Shown in pieces: positions 46,471 through 55,066 of a stretch of 64,000 nt of DNA (position 1 is the first letter of the stretch; the number at the start of each line of letters is the position of its first letter). This DNA comes from Saccharopolyspora indica (GTDB lineage: Bacteria > Actinomycetota > Actinomycetes > Mycobacteriales > Pseudonocardiaceae). The DNA lies in contig NZ_JAQGLB010000012.1 in NCBI RefSeq assembly GCF_027853965.1, positions 1 through 64,000 on the forward strand. Direction: 5' to 3'. Made by a program: the position numbers and the translations under genes. The notes beneath the pieces were generated by a model, which searched no databases, was not told where the DNA came from, and saw only the letters and a program-made list of their open reading frames with translations.

Positions 46471-49400
46471 GTGATCAAGAACTCTCTGGACGAGCTGACC
46501 CCACAGGAGCTGAAGACGCTTCAGGCATGGCGGGACATGAAGGTTCGGCCGAGCCTCCTGCCCATGTCGTGGTTCGTCGAAGTCGACCACCAGGTCGGGC
46601 TGGTTTTCGGGGGAGACCGGAAGGAACCGCTGGCCTGGCCGCGGCGGCAGTACGAGGTCCTCGGCAGGGCGTTGGGCATGCTCATCGGCGGAGCCCTGGG
46701 CGATTCCCTCGGAACCACCGCTGAAGCGGAAGGAATCACGACCGACCGCGCGCTGTTGACCGCGTTGCGGTTTCGGCCGTGGCGGGCGCCGAACTCAGCG
46801 GCGTTGGGAGCCGCTGCCGAGATCGCCACTCGTGCCCAGGCGGATCATCGGGAGGGCGCGGATCTCGACGCAGCACTGATGACGCGTGCGCAGGAAGCGG
46901 AGATCGCTGGACCTCTCGGGTGTTTCGCAGCCGCTGTCCCGGCTGCGCTGGTCAGCATCAACAGCGCTGACGGGGATGCGTTTCGTCGAGGTATGCGGCT
47001 GGCTGCACTTCTCAGCGACTCCTCGGCAGATCAAGCCAGCGCAGGTGCGTTCGCGGTGGCGCTCGTTCGAGCGCTCAATGGCCACGAACTCCGCTTGGAC
47101 CAGCTCTCCCGATTGCTGCTGGAGCAGGTGGGTGCCGAGCACACCGAACTCCGCCGCAGGCTGGGCTATCTTGCGTCGGTTGGTGAAGGTACCGATGACC
47201 AGGCCGTGTTCGCGGAGTTGGGCAAGGGTTCATCCGGGGCAGAGGTGGTCTCCCGAGCGCTCTGGCTCGGAGCCCGTGACACGGGCGGGTGGGCTGAGGT
47301 GGTCCATGCCTTCGTGGGAGAGAACCGGTCGTACAACGCGCAGGTATCCGGCCTGCTCACCGGTGCCCGGCGTGGTGCGGAGGCGTTCCCGCTGCTGTGG
47401 CGGCGGAAGCTTGAGCCCGCTGCCCGGCTTGAGTCCGTCGCCGAGACGTTCATGTCCGAGTTCGGTCCGGATCAGGTGAGAATCACTCCGCAAGCTGATG
47501 TCCGAGGTGCGGCGCCTTCGGTGGCCACTCCTGACCAGGACGCCTTCGTCGACGAGCGTGCTCAGGACAGGCCAGAGGATCGGCGAGTGGGGGATGTGGA
47601 GGGCGGCATGGGGCAGTCGCAGGGTGTGGAGATGACCGCGCTGGAGCGGGCCATCACTCGGTTCGGCGCGGGGGAGGGGCCGGTTGAGGACGTCTACCGG
47701 GAGTTCCTGGTCGCCAGGACGTTCTTGATCACCTCGCCGGGCGGGCCCGCGTTCTTCCAGATGTCGGATCAGCCGAAGGAGCAGATCTGGGTTTGCACCG
47801 ATGAGAGCGCGGCGCCGGACCTGGGATTCCCGGGGATGGAGTCGCCGGGCACCACGCCGGTCAACGGGTACCGGTTGCTGCCGCTGCTCGCCGAGCGGAA
47901 CGTGCGCATCATCACCCGCGAAGGCGTGATGGATCTGATGATCATCGGGTCGCGAGCTGTGCAGCTCTCGGCGCCCGAGATCACCGATCAGGTGCGGGCG
48001 GAGGGGCTGAAGAAGCCCGGTGCCTGGTTGGGCGTGCCGGATCGGATGCTGCGCGAACAGCCGTGGGAGTCCCTCCCCGCGCACGGTGTCGTCGGTGAGT
48101 ACTGGGTCGACGAGAACGGGGCCGTCACCGAGCAGTACCGGCCGAACCCCGAGTACCGGCCTTCCCCGCGGACCTTGGGATTCCCGGAGCCTCGGACCGA
48201 GCTCGGGCACACCCTCCAGCTCTACGTCACCCAGCAAGTCACCGAGCAAGCTCTGGTGAAGGTGCTCAACGAATCGGTGATCGCCCTCGCGGCGCACGAA
48301 GACGGTGTGCCCGCAGCGTTCCCGCTCCACGGGCGGCCGACGCTCGTCGCGGCCTCCGTTCCTGAGTACATCCCCGATTTCGCCAAGGGGCGGGTCAAGG
48401 CCGCTTTTGCCGAGATGACACCGGCTTTCACAGATGCCGACCTGGTCATCGACCTGGGTACGCGCCAGCAGGTCCACTTCTCCGGGCAACAGCTGCTGGA
48501 GCTGTTGGCGGAGGTGAAGCCGAGCGGTGAAGCCGCAGCGGCTCAGCAGCCCGCGGCGCCGCTCGAGCCTCACGAGCGGTTCGTCGGGTCGATGCTGGCC
48601 GGGGCTGTGGGGGACGCTCTGGGTTACGCCGTCGAGTTCCACGACATCGGCATGATCCGGCGGAATCACGGGGATGCCGGGCTCACCGCTCCCGTGCTGC
48701 GGGACGGCGTTGCGCAGATCTCCGATGACACGCAGATGATGCTGTTCACCCTCGAAGGGCTCATCCGGGCTCATGTCGCGCGGCGGATCAAGCCCGTCGA
48801 CAACGATCCGGTTCCCGAGGTGCAGCACGCCTACCAGCGGTGGTTCCACACGCAGAACCAGCCCTGGTCGCAGGCCGGTGGGCCTTACGCGCAGCGGATT
48901 CCGCAGCCCGACGGGTGGCTCATCACCAATCCCCAGCTGTTCGCCGCGCGGGCTCCGGGGAGCACCTGCATGTCCGCGCTCGCGCAGTTCGCGCAGACGC
49001 ACCAGCACGCTTCTCCGCAGCACCGGGTCAACGATTCCAAGGGCTGCGGCGGCGTGATGCGGGCCGCGCCGGTCGCCGTGTGGTCGCACGATCCCGCCGA
49101 GGTCTTCTACGCCGCCGTCGGGACCGCCGCGCTCACGCACAGCCATCCCAGCGGGTACCTCTCCGCCGGGGTGCTCGCCGTGATCGTGCACCAGCTCATC
49201 CGGGACGTACCGCTGGGGCAAGCGGTGAGCACCGCCCGGGAGCTGTTGTTGCGGTGGCGGGGGCACGAGGAGCAGTTGGCGTTGCTCGACAAGGCCGTCG
49301 AGCTCGCGAAGCAGGGGCCGGTCGCTCCTGAGGTGATCAAGGACACGCTCGGGCAGGGGTGGGTCGGGGAAGAAGCTCTCGCGATCGGGCTCTACGCCGC

Positions 49401-49650
49401 GCTGGCCACGGATAACCTGCGGGACGCGCTGTTGCTGGCCGTGAACCACTCGGGGGACTCGGACTCCACGGGGATCGTGTGCGGCAACATTGCGGGGGCT
49501 CTGCACGGGGCCCGGGCCGTTCCGCCGGAATGGCTCGGTTCGCTGGAGCTGCGAGAGGTGATCGAGACGTTGGCCGGGGATGCGCTCGCCGAGTTCAGCC
49601 CGGGTCCGCCGACCGATCCGGCCTGGACCAGGCGCTACCCGGCCTGGTGA
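46471..49650 (+). CDS. Degenerate ARH + SseB + intact ARH fusion (gene C)
   Basis: This 1059-residue protein starts with GTG. Residues about 60-340 are an ARH-like domain with GGALGDSLG, but no Asp-Asp-Thr or Asp-Ser-Asp motif remains. From residue 388 the sequence parallels gene A end to end: SseB-like segments and an intact ARH domain with S751-D-D-T and N992-H-S-G-D996-S-D998-S-T-G. A second start inside the ORF (ATG 47608, GGAGGG just upstream, in frame) could yield a separate SseB-ARH protein. The ORF therefore reads as a fusion of a pseudo-ARH gene to a duplicate of gene A, or as two products from one frame. Confidence 0.8.
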   Translation: MIKNSLDELTPQELKTLQAWRDMKVRPSLLPMSWFVEVDHQVGLVFGGDRKEPLAWPRRQYEVLGRALGMLIGGALGDSLGTTAEAEGITTDRALLTALRFRPWRAPNSAALGAAAEIATRAQADHREGADLDAALMTRAQEAEIAGPLGCFAAAVPAALVSINSADGDAFRRGMRLAALLSDSSADQASAGAFAVALVRALNGHELRLDQLSRLLLEQVGAEHTELRRRLGYLASVGEGTDDQAVFAELGKGSSGAEVVSRALWLGARDTGGWAEVVHAFVGENRSYNAQVSGLLTGARRGAEAFPLLWRRKLEPAARLESVAETFMSEFGPDQVRITPQADVRGAAPSVATPDQDAFVDERAQDRPEDRRVGDVEGGMGQSQGVEMTALERAITRFGAGEGPVEDVYREFLVARTFLITSPGGPAFFQMSDQPKEQIWVCTDESAAPDLGFPGMESPGTTPVNGYRLLPLLAERNVRIITREGVMDLMIIGSRAVQLSAPEITDQVRAEGLKKPGAWLGVPDRMLREQPWESLPAHGVVGEYWVDENGAVTEQYRPNPEYRPSPRTLGFPEPRTELGHTLQLYVTQQVTEQALVKVLNESVIALAAHEDGVPAAFPLHGRPTLVAASVPEYIPDFAKGRVKAAFAEMTPAFTDADLVIDLGTRQQVHFSGQQLLELLAEVKPSGEAAAAQQPAAPLEPHERFVGSMLAGAVGDALGYAVEFHDIGMIRRNHGDAGLTAPVLRDGVAQISDDTQMMLFTLEGLIRAHVARRIKPVDNDPVPEVQHAYQRWFHTQNQPWSQAGGPYAQRIPQPDGWLITNPQLFAARAPGSTCMSALAQFAQTHQHASPQHRVNDSKGCGGVMRAAPVAVWSHDPAEVFYAAVGTAALTHSHPSGYLSAGVLAVIVHQLIRDVPLGQAVSTARELLLRWRGHEEQLALLDKAVELAKQGPVAPEVIKDTLGQGWVGEEALAIGLYAALATDNLRDALLLAVNHSGDSDSTGIVCGNIAGALHGARAVPPEWLGSLELREVIETLAGDALAEFSPGPPTDPAWTRRYPAW

Positions 49651-49669
49651 GCACGAGGGAGACATCGCG

Positions 49670-52600
49670 ATGACCGACGCACGACCGCAGCCGTCGTGGG
49701 CGGACCGCTTCCGCGGGGCCATGCTCGGCGGGGCCGTCGGCGACGCCCTCGGCGCCGGTGTGCGGGGCAGCAAGCTCAGCGAGATCGAGCAGTGGTTCGG
49801 CCCGCAGGGCGTGGTCGACTACCTGCCCGTGTTCGGGCGGCGCGGGGCGAGCACCGAGCTGACGCAGCTCACCGTGTTCACGCTGGAAGCCCTGCTGCGG
49901 GCCAAGGCCGCGAACCCGAGCAGCAGCGGGTGGTTGCCGACCGAGTTCGTCCTCACCAACTACCTGCGCTGGCTGCACACCCAGGGCGTGCCGTGGGACT
50001 ACGCGATGTCGGCGTACCTGGCGGCCGAGCCCACCCCCAACAGCTGGCTGCTGGAACGGCCCGAGCTGTACTCGACCCGCAACCCGTGCAGTGCCGGGCT
50101 GTACCTGATCGGGACCGCCGCGCAGCGGTCGCCGCTGGCCGCCGACGGCAGCGTGCACCCGTCGTTCGACGCCGACGGCCTGGCCGACCTCGTGGTGTGG
50201 GCCGCGCCGACCATGGCCTGGTCCAACATTCCCGAAGAGGTCTTCGCGGCGGGTGCCGGGGCGGCGAACCTCCTGCTCAACGCGTCGAACTCGGTTGCCG
50301 CAGCTGGCTTGCACAGCGATGTGCTGGCCCAGCTGATCCGGGGCGTGCCGCTGTGGGATGCCGTGAACGCCTCCGACCACAACCGGCTCGGGGTCGCCTA
50401 CCGGATCGGCCGGGAACCCGCTGACGTCCGCCGGACCCTGCACGCCGCGATGTTCGTCGGGCAGCGCGGCGGCTACCCCACTCCCCGGCAGATCGAGGTC
50501 GAGTTCGACCTGACCGACAAGCCCGGTGAGCTGGGCATCGCGCTGGCCGCGGTCGGCAGCACCCGCAGCTTCGCCGACGCGGTGCGCGTCGCGGTGAACC
50601 ACTCCGGCGACAGCGCCGTCACCGGTGCGCTGGCCGGTCAGCTCGCCGGTGCGATCTACGGGCCCGCCGGGATTCCCGGGCAGTGGCTCGACGAGCTCGA
50701 ACTGCGCGAGATCATCGAGATCCTCTGCGCCGACGCCACCGAGGCCTTCGCGCCGCCGCAGCCGCCGCAGTGGGCCCAGCGCTACGCGCCGAACACCCGG
50801 CAGCTCGGCGGCCCGCCGCAGCTCACCGGGGGCTCGCCGAACACGGTCGAGGGCATCGCCGAGCAGACCATGCTCATCCCGGCGATCACCTCCTCGGAGC
50901 CCGTCGACACCCCGCCCGCCGGGCTGCCGGTGCAGAACCCGCGCCCGGACGGCATCGGTGCGCCGACGTTCCCGGCGGCCCGGACCGAGAACGCGGTCGG
51001 CGACCCGTCGAGCACCGGGCCGATCCCGGTGCCGAACCTGCGCTCCGAGACGCCGGTGGAGACCACCGCGGTGTTCCCCGCGATCGGTGACGACGCGGAG
51101 CCGCCGGCGGCCGCGCCGCAGATCGGGGCCTTCCCGCCGCCAGCCGTGGTGCAGCCGGTGGCGGCCGATCCCGTGCCGGACGCTGAACCCGCTGGGTTCG
51201 TCGAGGCGGATGCCGGGGAAGCGGAGGAGTCGGCCGTCGACCGCGAGGTCGCGGAGCGCATCGTCCGCGAGTCGGCGGAATTCGCGCGGATTCCGGTGCC
51301 GGACGCCCGGGTTTCGGAGCCGGTCGTCGACGAGGACCCGGCCGAGCCGGAGGGCGCCGTCGAGCCGGTCGCCGAGCCGGAGGACGTCGTCGAACTGGCT
51401 CCGGCCGAACCGGAGGTTGCGGACCACGTGGTTCGCGAGCCTGCCGATCTCGGGCGGATCGTGGTGCCGGAAGTCGTCGTCCGGGACGAGGACGCCGCGG
51501 CCGATCGCGAGGTCGCGGAGCGCATCGTGCAGGAGCCGGCGGAGTTCGCGCGGATCCCGGTGCCGGATGTCGTTGCCAGGAGCGAGGAATCCGAGCCCGA
51601 GGACCAGGAACCGGCGGATCGCGACGAGGACGCCGAGGCGGAACTCGTCGACGACGCAGCGGAAGGCGTTGCGGACAGCGAGGTTCCAGAAGCCCCGCAG
51701 CCCGCGGTGGAGCGCGATCCGGTGGACCTGGAACCGCCCGCGCGCACCCCGATCGACCTCGAACCGGTCGACGACGTCGCGGACGACGAACCGGCGGACG
51801 AGACCGAAGACGACGTCCCCGACGAGAACGGCGACGACGCAGCGGAAGACGTCGCCGAGCCCGTCGAAGAGGAGCCCGCCGAACCGGCGGCTCCGGTGGC
51901 GCCGCCGGTCGTGCGCGGCGGGCACGCCAAGGCCGACGGCCCGGGGGACAGCGCTCCGTCGCTGACCGAGCGCGTGCTGGGCTGCTTCCTCGGCGGCGCG
52001 CTGGGCGACTCGCTCGGCTCCGACCTGGAGTTCATCACCGCCGAGGCGATCACCGCGCGCTTCGGCCCCGAGGGTCCGTCCGGGCTGCGCGAGGCCTACG
52101 GCGTGCGCGGGGCCATCACCGACGACACCCAGATGACGCTGTTCACCGCCGAAGGCCTGATCCGCGGCAGCGTCGCGAACCGCGTTCTCGGCAGCGACGA
52201 TCCGCTCCCCGAGGTGCAGCTGGCCTACCAGCGCTGGCTGCACACGCAGGGCGTGGACTGGGACGCCGCGGCCGGCGCGTTCCTCGCCGACTACCCGGCG
52301 CCCGACGGCTGGCTGATCGAGGTGCCCGGCCTGTTCGCGACCCGCGCGCCCGGCAAGACCGTGTGGCGCGCGCTGGCCCGCTTCGGCGACGGCAAGCCCG
52401 CCGGGTCGTTCACCGAGCGCGTCAACGACTCCAAGGGCTGCGGCGGCGTGATGCGCGCCGCGCCCGCCGCGCTGTGGTCCACCGATCCCGCCGAGGTGTT
52501 CCGGCTCGCCGCCCGCACCGCCGCGGTGACGCACAGCCACCCCGCCGGCTACCACTCCGCCGGGGCGCTGGCGGTGATCGTCCAGCAGGCGCTGCTCGGC

Positions 52601-53200
52601 CGCGGCCTCGACGACGGCGTGTGGCTGGCGCTGCAGGTGCTGGAGACCTGGGAGGACCACGAGGAGACCAGCGCGGCGCTCAAGGCCGCCGTGGCGCTGG
52701 CCGAAGCTGGCGAGCCGACACCGGAGCAGGTCGCCGAGCAGCTCGGCGGCGGTTGGGTCGGCGAGGAGGCGCTGGCCATCGCGGTGTGCGCGGCGCTGGT
52801 CGGCGAGGACGTCGAGCAGGCGCTGCGGATCGCCGTGCACCACGACGGCGACAGCGACTCGACCGGCGCGATCTGCGGGAACATCGTCGGCGCGCTGCAC
52901 GGCGTCGCCGCGCTGCCGGTCGACTGGCTGGCCGAGCTGGAGCTGCGCGACGTCGTCGAGCAGATCGCGCTGGACTGCGTGGCCGAGTTCGGGCACGGCG
53001 CCTTCCAGCCCGGCCAGGCCGCCATCGAGCCGCCGACCGGTGAGGACTGGAACGAGCGCTACCCGGTCCGGCCGCACTGGGAGGCCGCACCCGAGCCGGT
53101 CGCCGCCGCGCCGGGACCGGAGTTCCCGGCGCCCAAGCCCGCGCCGCGGCGGATCAACGGAGTCATGCACGACGAGCTGTCCGAGGGGGAGGACGAATGA
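49670..53200 (+). CDS. Two ARH domains joined by an acidic linker (gene D)
   Basis: This 1176-residue protein has ATG 49670 after GAGGGAG. The N-terminal ARH domain (about 10-370) has GAMLGGAVGDALG, but the DDTQM position is S61-T-E-L-T-Q and the last motif is N310-H-S-G-D314-S-A316-V-T-G, so at least one metal ligand pair is damaged. A long acidic linker (about 380-750) carries three related segments around RESAEFARIPVPD. The C-terminal ARH domain (about 760-1120) is intact: T-D818-D819-T and H1058-D-G-D1061-S-D1063-S-T-G. The intact domain should hydrolyse ADP-ribose bonds. Its stop overlaps the next ATG (ATGA). Confidence 0.82.
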   Translation: MTDARPQPSWADRFRGAMLGGAVGDALGAGVRGSKLSEIEQWFGPQGVVDYLPVFGRRGASTELTQLTVFTLEALLRAKAANPSSSGWLPTEFVLTNYLRWLHTQGVPWDYAMSAYLAAEPTPNSWLLERPELYSTRNPCSAGLYLIGTAAQRSPLAADGSVHPSFDADGLADLVVWAAPTMAWSNIPEEVFAAGAGAANLLLNASNSVAAAGLHSDVLAQLIRGVPLWDAVNASDHNRLGVAYRIGREPADVRRTLHAAMFVGQRGGYPTPRQIEVEFDLTDKPGELGIALAAVGSTRSFADAVRVAVNHSGDSAVTGALAGQLAGAIYGPAGIPGQWLDELELREIIEILCADATEAFAPPQPPQWAQRYAPNTRQLGGPPQLTGGSPNTVEGIAEQTMLIPAITSSEPVDTPPAGLPVQNPRPDGIGAPTFPAARTENAVGDPSSTGPIPVPNLRSETPVETTAVFPAIGDDAEPPAAAPQIGAFPPPAVVQPVAADPVPDAEPAGFVEADAGEAEESAVDREVAERIVRESAEFARIPVPDARVSEPVVDEDPAEPEGAVEPVAEPEDVVELAPAEPEVADHVVREPADLGRIVVPEVVVRDEDAAADREVAERIVQEPAEFARIPVPDVVARSEESEPEDQEPADRDEDAEAELVDDAAEGVADSEVPEAPQPAVERDPVDLEPPARTPIDLEPVDDVADDEPADETEDDVPDENGDDAAEDVAEPVEEEPAEPAAPVAPPVVRGGHAKADGPGDSAPSLTERVLGCFLGGALGDSLGSDLEFITAEAITARFGPEGPSGLREAYGVRGAITDDTQMTLFTAEGLIRGSVANRVLGSDDPLPEVQLAYQRWLHTQGVDWDAAAGAFLADYPAPDGWLIEVPGLFATRAPGKTVWRALARFGDGKPAGSFTERVNDSKGCGGVMRAAPAALWSTDPAEVFRLAARTAAVTHSHPAGYHSAGALAVIVQQALLGRGLDDGVWLALQVLETWEDHEETSAALKAAVALAEAGEPTPEQVAEQLGGGWVGEEALAIAVCAALVGEDVEQALRIAVHHDGDSDSTGAICGNIVGALHGVAALPVDWLAELELRDVVEQIALDCVAEFGHGAFQPGQAAIEPPTGEDWNERYPVRPHWEAAPEPVAAAPGPEFPAPKPAPRRINGVMHDELSEGEDE

Positions 53201-54837
53201 TCCTGGGGGAGTCGATCGCGGGCGCGCACGTCCTGGTCGACGGGACGTACTGGCCGCTCCGCGAGCTGGGCGAGCAGGGCGCGGTGCTGGAAGGCCGCGA
53301 CCAGCCCGTCCCGCTCGACCAGGTCGGTGACGTGCTGTTCGCGCAGCACGGTGCTCCCGCGCGGGTGCGGCCGGAGTTCCCGGCACCGGCGTCCTACGGG
53401 GCGTTCCCGGACCGCGCCGAGCAGCAGCGCGACCTGGAGCGGGCGCTGCGCGAAGCGGTCGTCGCCGGGCTGCCGGAGGGCTGGCAGCGGGTGGTCGTCG
53501 ACTGCACCGCGCTGGGCACCCGGATCGAGATCACCGCCGCGGTCACCACCGACGCCGAGCACCGGTGGATCCCCACCCAGGACGTCGTCGACGCGCTGCG
53601 GCGGCACCGCGACGTCTCCTACCGCCCGGAGACCGGGGCGTGGACCGCGGCGCGCTTCCAGCTCGACCAGGACGGCGCCGACCTGCGCACCGGGCACGAC
53701 GAGCCGAGCTGGGTCGTCGGCCCCGAGGACGGCCGCGCGCACTACGAGGAGCTGCGCTACTACCCGCGGACCGCCGCGCCGGGATGGCTGCTGGACCCGG
53801 CGTGGGAGCACTACGGCCAGCACCGCGAGGCCGAGCAGCCCGAGCCGGTCCGGATGGTCCAGGTCTTCGACGGCCGCGACGCCGAGAACCGCCCGTTCGC
53901 GCACCGGCCCGCGCTGACCTCGGTCGAGGAGCGGCTGGTCGCGCACTACCTGCACGGCGGCGAGATCCTGCTGCGCGCGTACAGCAGCGACCCCGACGAG
54001 ATCGATCCGCAGCGCCAGCCGGCGGTGCCCAAGCAGTTCCACACCGACGGCACCTGGGTGTGGCCGCTGGCGCTGGCCTACTACCTGAACGAGCACTGCA
54101 TCGCCCCGCCGCGCGACTTCCTCGACCACATCCGCAGCCGCGGCCACCAGCCGCCGGGGGAGGTCGCCGACCACGCGGCCGCCGAGGCCAAGGCGCTCGT
54201 GCTCGGCGGTGACCCGGAGGCCCTGCTGCGGCTGAGCCCGGCCAAGGCGATCGACATCGCCCGCGGCTTCATCAGCGCGATGGGCATGAGCACCCGGTTC
54301 TACAGCTTCGAGGAGCCGCTGGAGGGCGGCTGGAGCATGCTGCGCGGCTCCGACGGCTGGTGGGTGGTGTTCCGCGTGCACGAAGGCGAGATCCACAACC
54401 GCTCCCGCTTCCCCGACGCCTACGCGGCCGCGGCGCACCTGATCGGCGCGATGTCGCTCACCCGCACCGAGTTCCTGCGCGAGCCGGACGAGCCGCTGCA
54501 GGACTTCGAGTGCCCGTACGAGCCGATGCCCGGCGAGCCGCCGCTGGACGCCTACGACAACAAGCTCGCGGTGGTCCTGCGCGAGGGCGACGAGGTCGAC
54601 CGGTTCGGCGAGCCCACCGGCAACACGGTGTTCGTGGCCGGGACGACGCTGCCGCAGCGCTCGGTGCCGCCGCAGCAGCAGGCCGGGGCCTACCACCGGT
54701 ACCGGGTGGTCACCGGCTTCGAGGTCGTCTCCGGCGTGGCCAAGCCGGACTTCGGCCAGGTCGGCGGCGGCACCGCCTTCGTGCTGCCGAACGACGTCCA
54801 GAACCTCGTCGCGGACGGCTGGCTGGTCGAGGTCTGA
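53197..54837 (+). CDS. TNT-domain protein (NAD(P)+ glycohydrolase), C-terminal toxin domain
   Basis: This 546-residue protein has ATG overlapping the upstream stop. The C-terminal 100 residues match the tuberculosis necrotizing toxin (TNT/DUF4237) fold of CpnT: EVDRFGEPTGN with R469, AGTTLPQRSVPP, and DFGQVGGGTAFVLPN with Q521, then DGWLVEV. TNT hydrolyses NAD+ and NADP+ and kills the host cell. The N-terminal part has a possible YezG/DUF600-like segment (about 90-165) and an unassigned middle region. No signal peptide or WXG domain is present, so it may be an intracellular NAD regulator or a toxin delivered with another partner. No TNT immunity factor is recognised nearby. Confidence 0.72.
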   Translation: MILGESIAGAHVLVDGTYWPLRELGEQGAVLEGRDQPVPLDQVGDVLFAQHGAPARVRPEFPAPASYGAFPDRAEQQRDLERALREAVVAGLPEGWQRVVVDCTALGTRIEITAAVTTDAEHRWIPTQDVVDALRRHRDVSYRPETGAWTAARFQLDQDGADLRTGHDEPSWVVGPEDGRAHYEELRYYPRTAAPGWLLDPAWEHYGQHREAEQPEPVRMVQVFDGRDAENRPFAHRPALTSVEERLVAHYLHGGEILLRAYSSDPDEIDPQRQPAVPKQFHTDGTWVWPLALAYYLNEHCIAPPRDFLDHIRSRGHQPPGEVADHAAAEAKALVLGGDPEALLRLSPAKAIDIARGFISAMGMSTRFYSFEEPLEGGWSMLRGSDGWWVVFRVHEGEIHNRSRFPDAYAAAAHLIGAMSLTRTEFLREPDEPLQDFECPYEPMPGEPPLDAYDNKLAVVLREGDEVDRFGEPTGNTVFVAGTTLPQRSVPPQQQAGAYHRYRVVTGFEVVSGVAKPDFGQVGGGTAFVLPNDVQNLVADGWLVEV

Positions 54838-54846
54838 GTCCCCGAG

Positions 54847-54914
54847 GGCGGTTTTGCCGGTAACCGACACGTCTCCACGTCCGGAATGCCGGGTCAGTTT
54901 CAGGCAAAACTGCC
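54847..54914. repeat. Inverted repeat after the TNT gene
   Basis: GGCGGTTTTGCC (54847-54858) and GGCAAAACTGCC (54903-54914) pair over 12 bp with one G-T wobble and a 44-nt loop. It starts 9 bp after the TNT gene stop. It may be a terminator of the locus. Confidence 0.35.
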
Positions 54915-55066
54915 GCTCGGCACGACACGCCGAGGCGGGCGGGGTGTGAAACGGGCCCTGAGGACCTGCGTCTGATCCGGCGAACTCCGGCCGAAAGCCG
55001 GTTTCCCGGTCGTCCCCGCCGAGTACGCTGCTGGGCGATCTTGAGCGGGGGACGGCGGGAGGCCGC

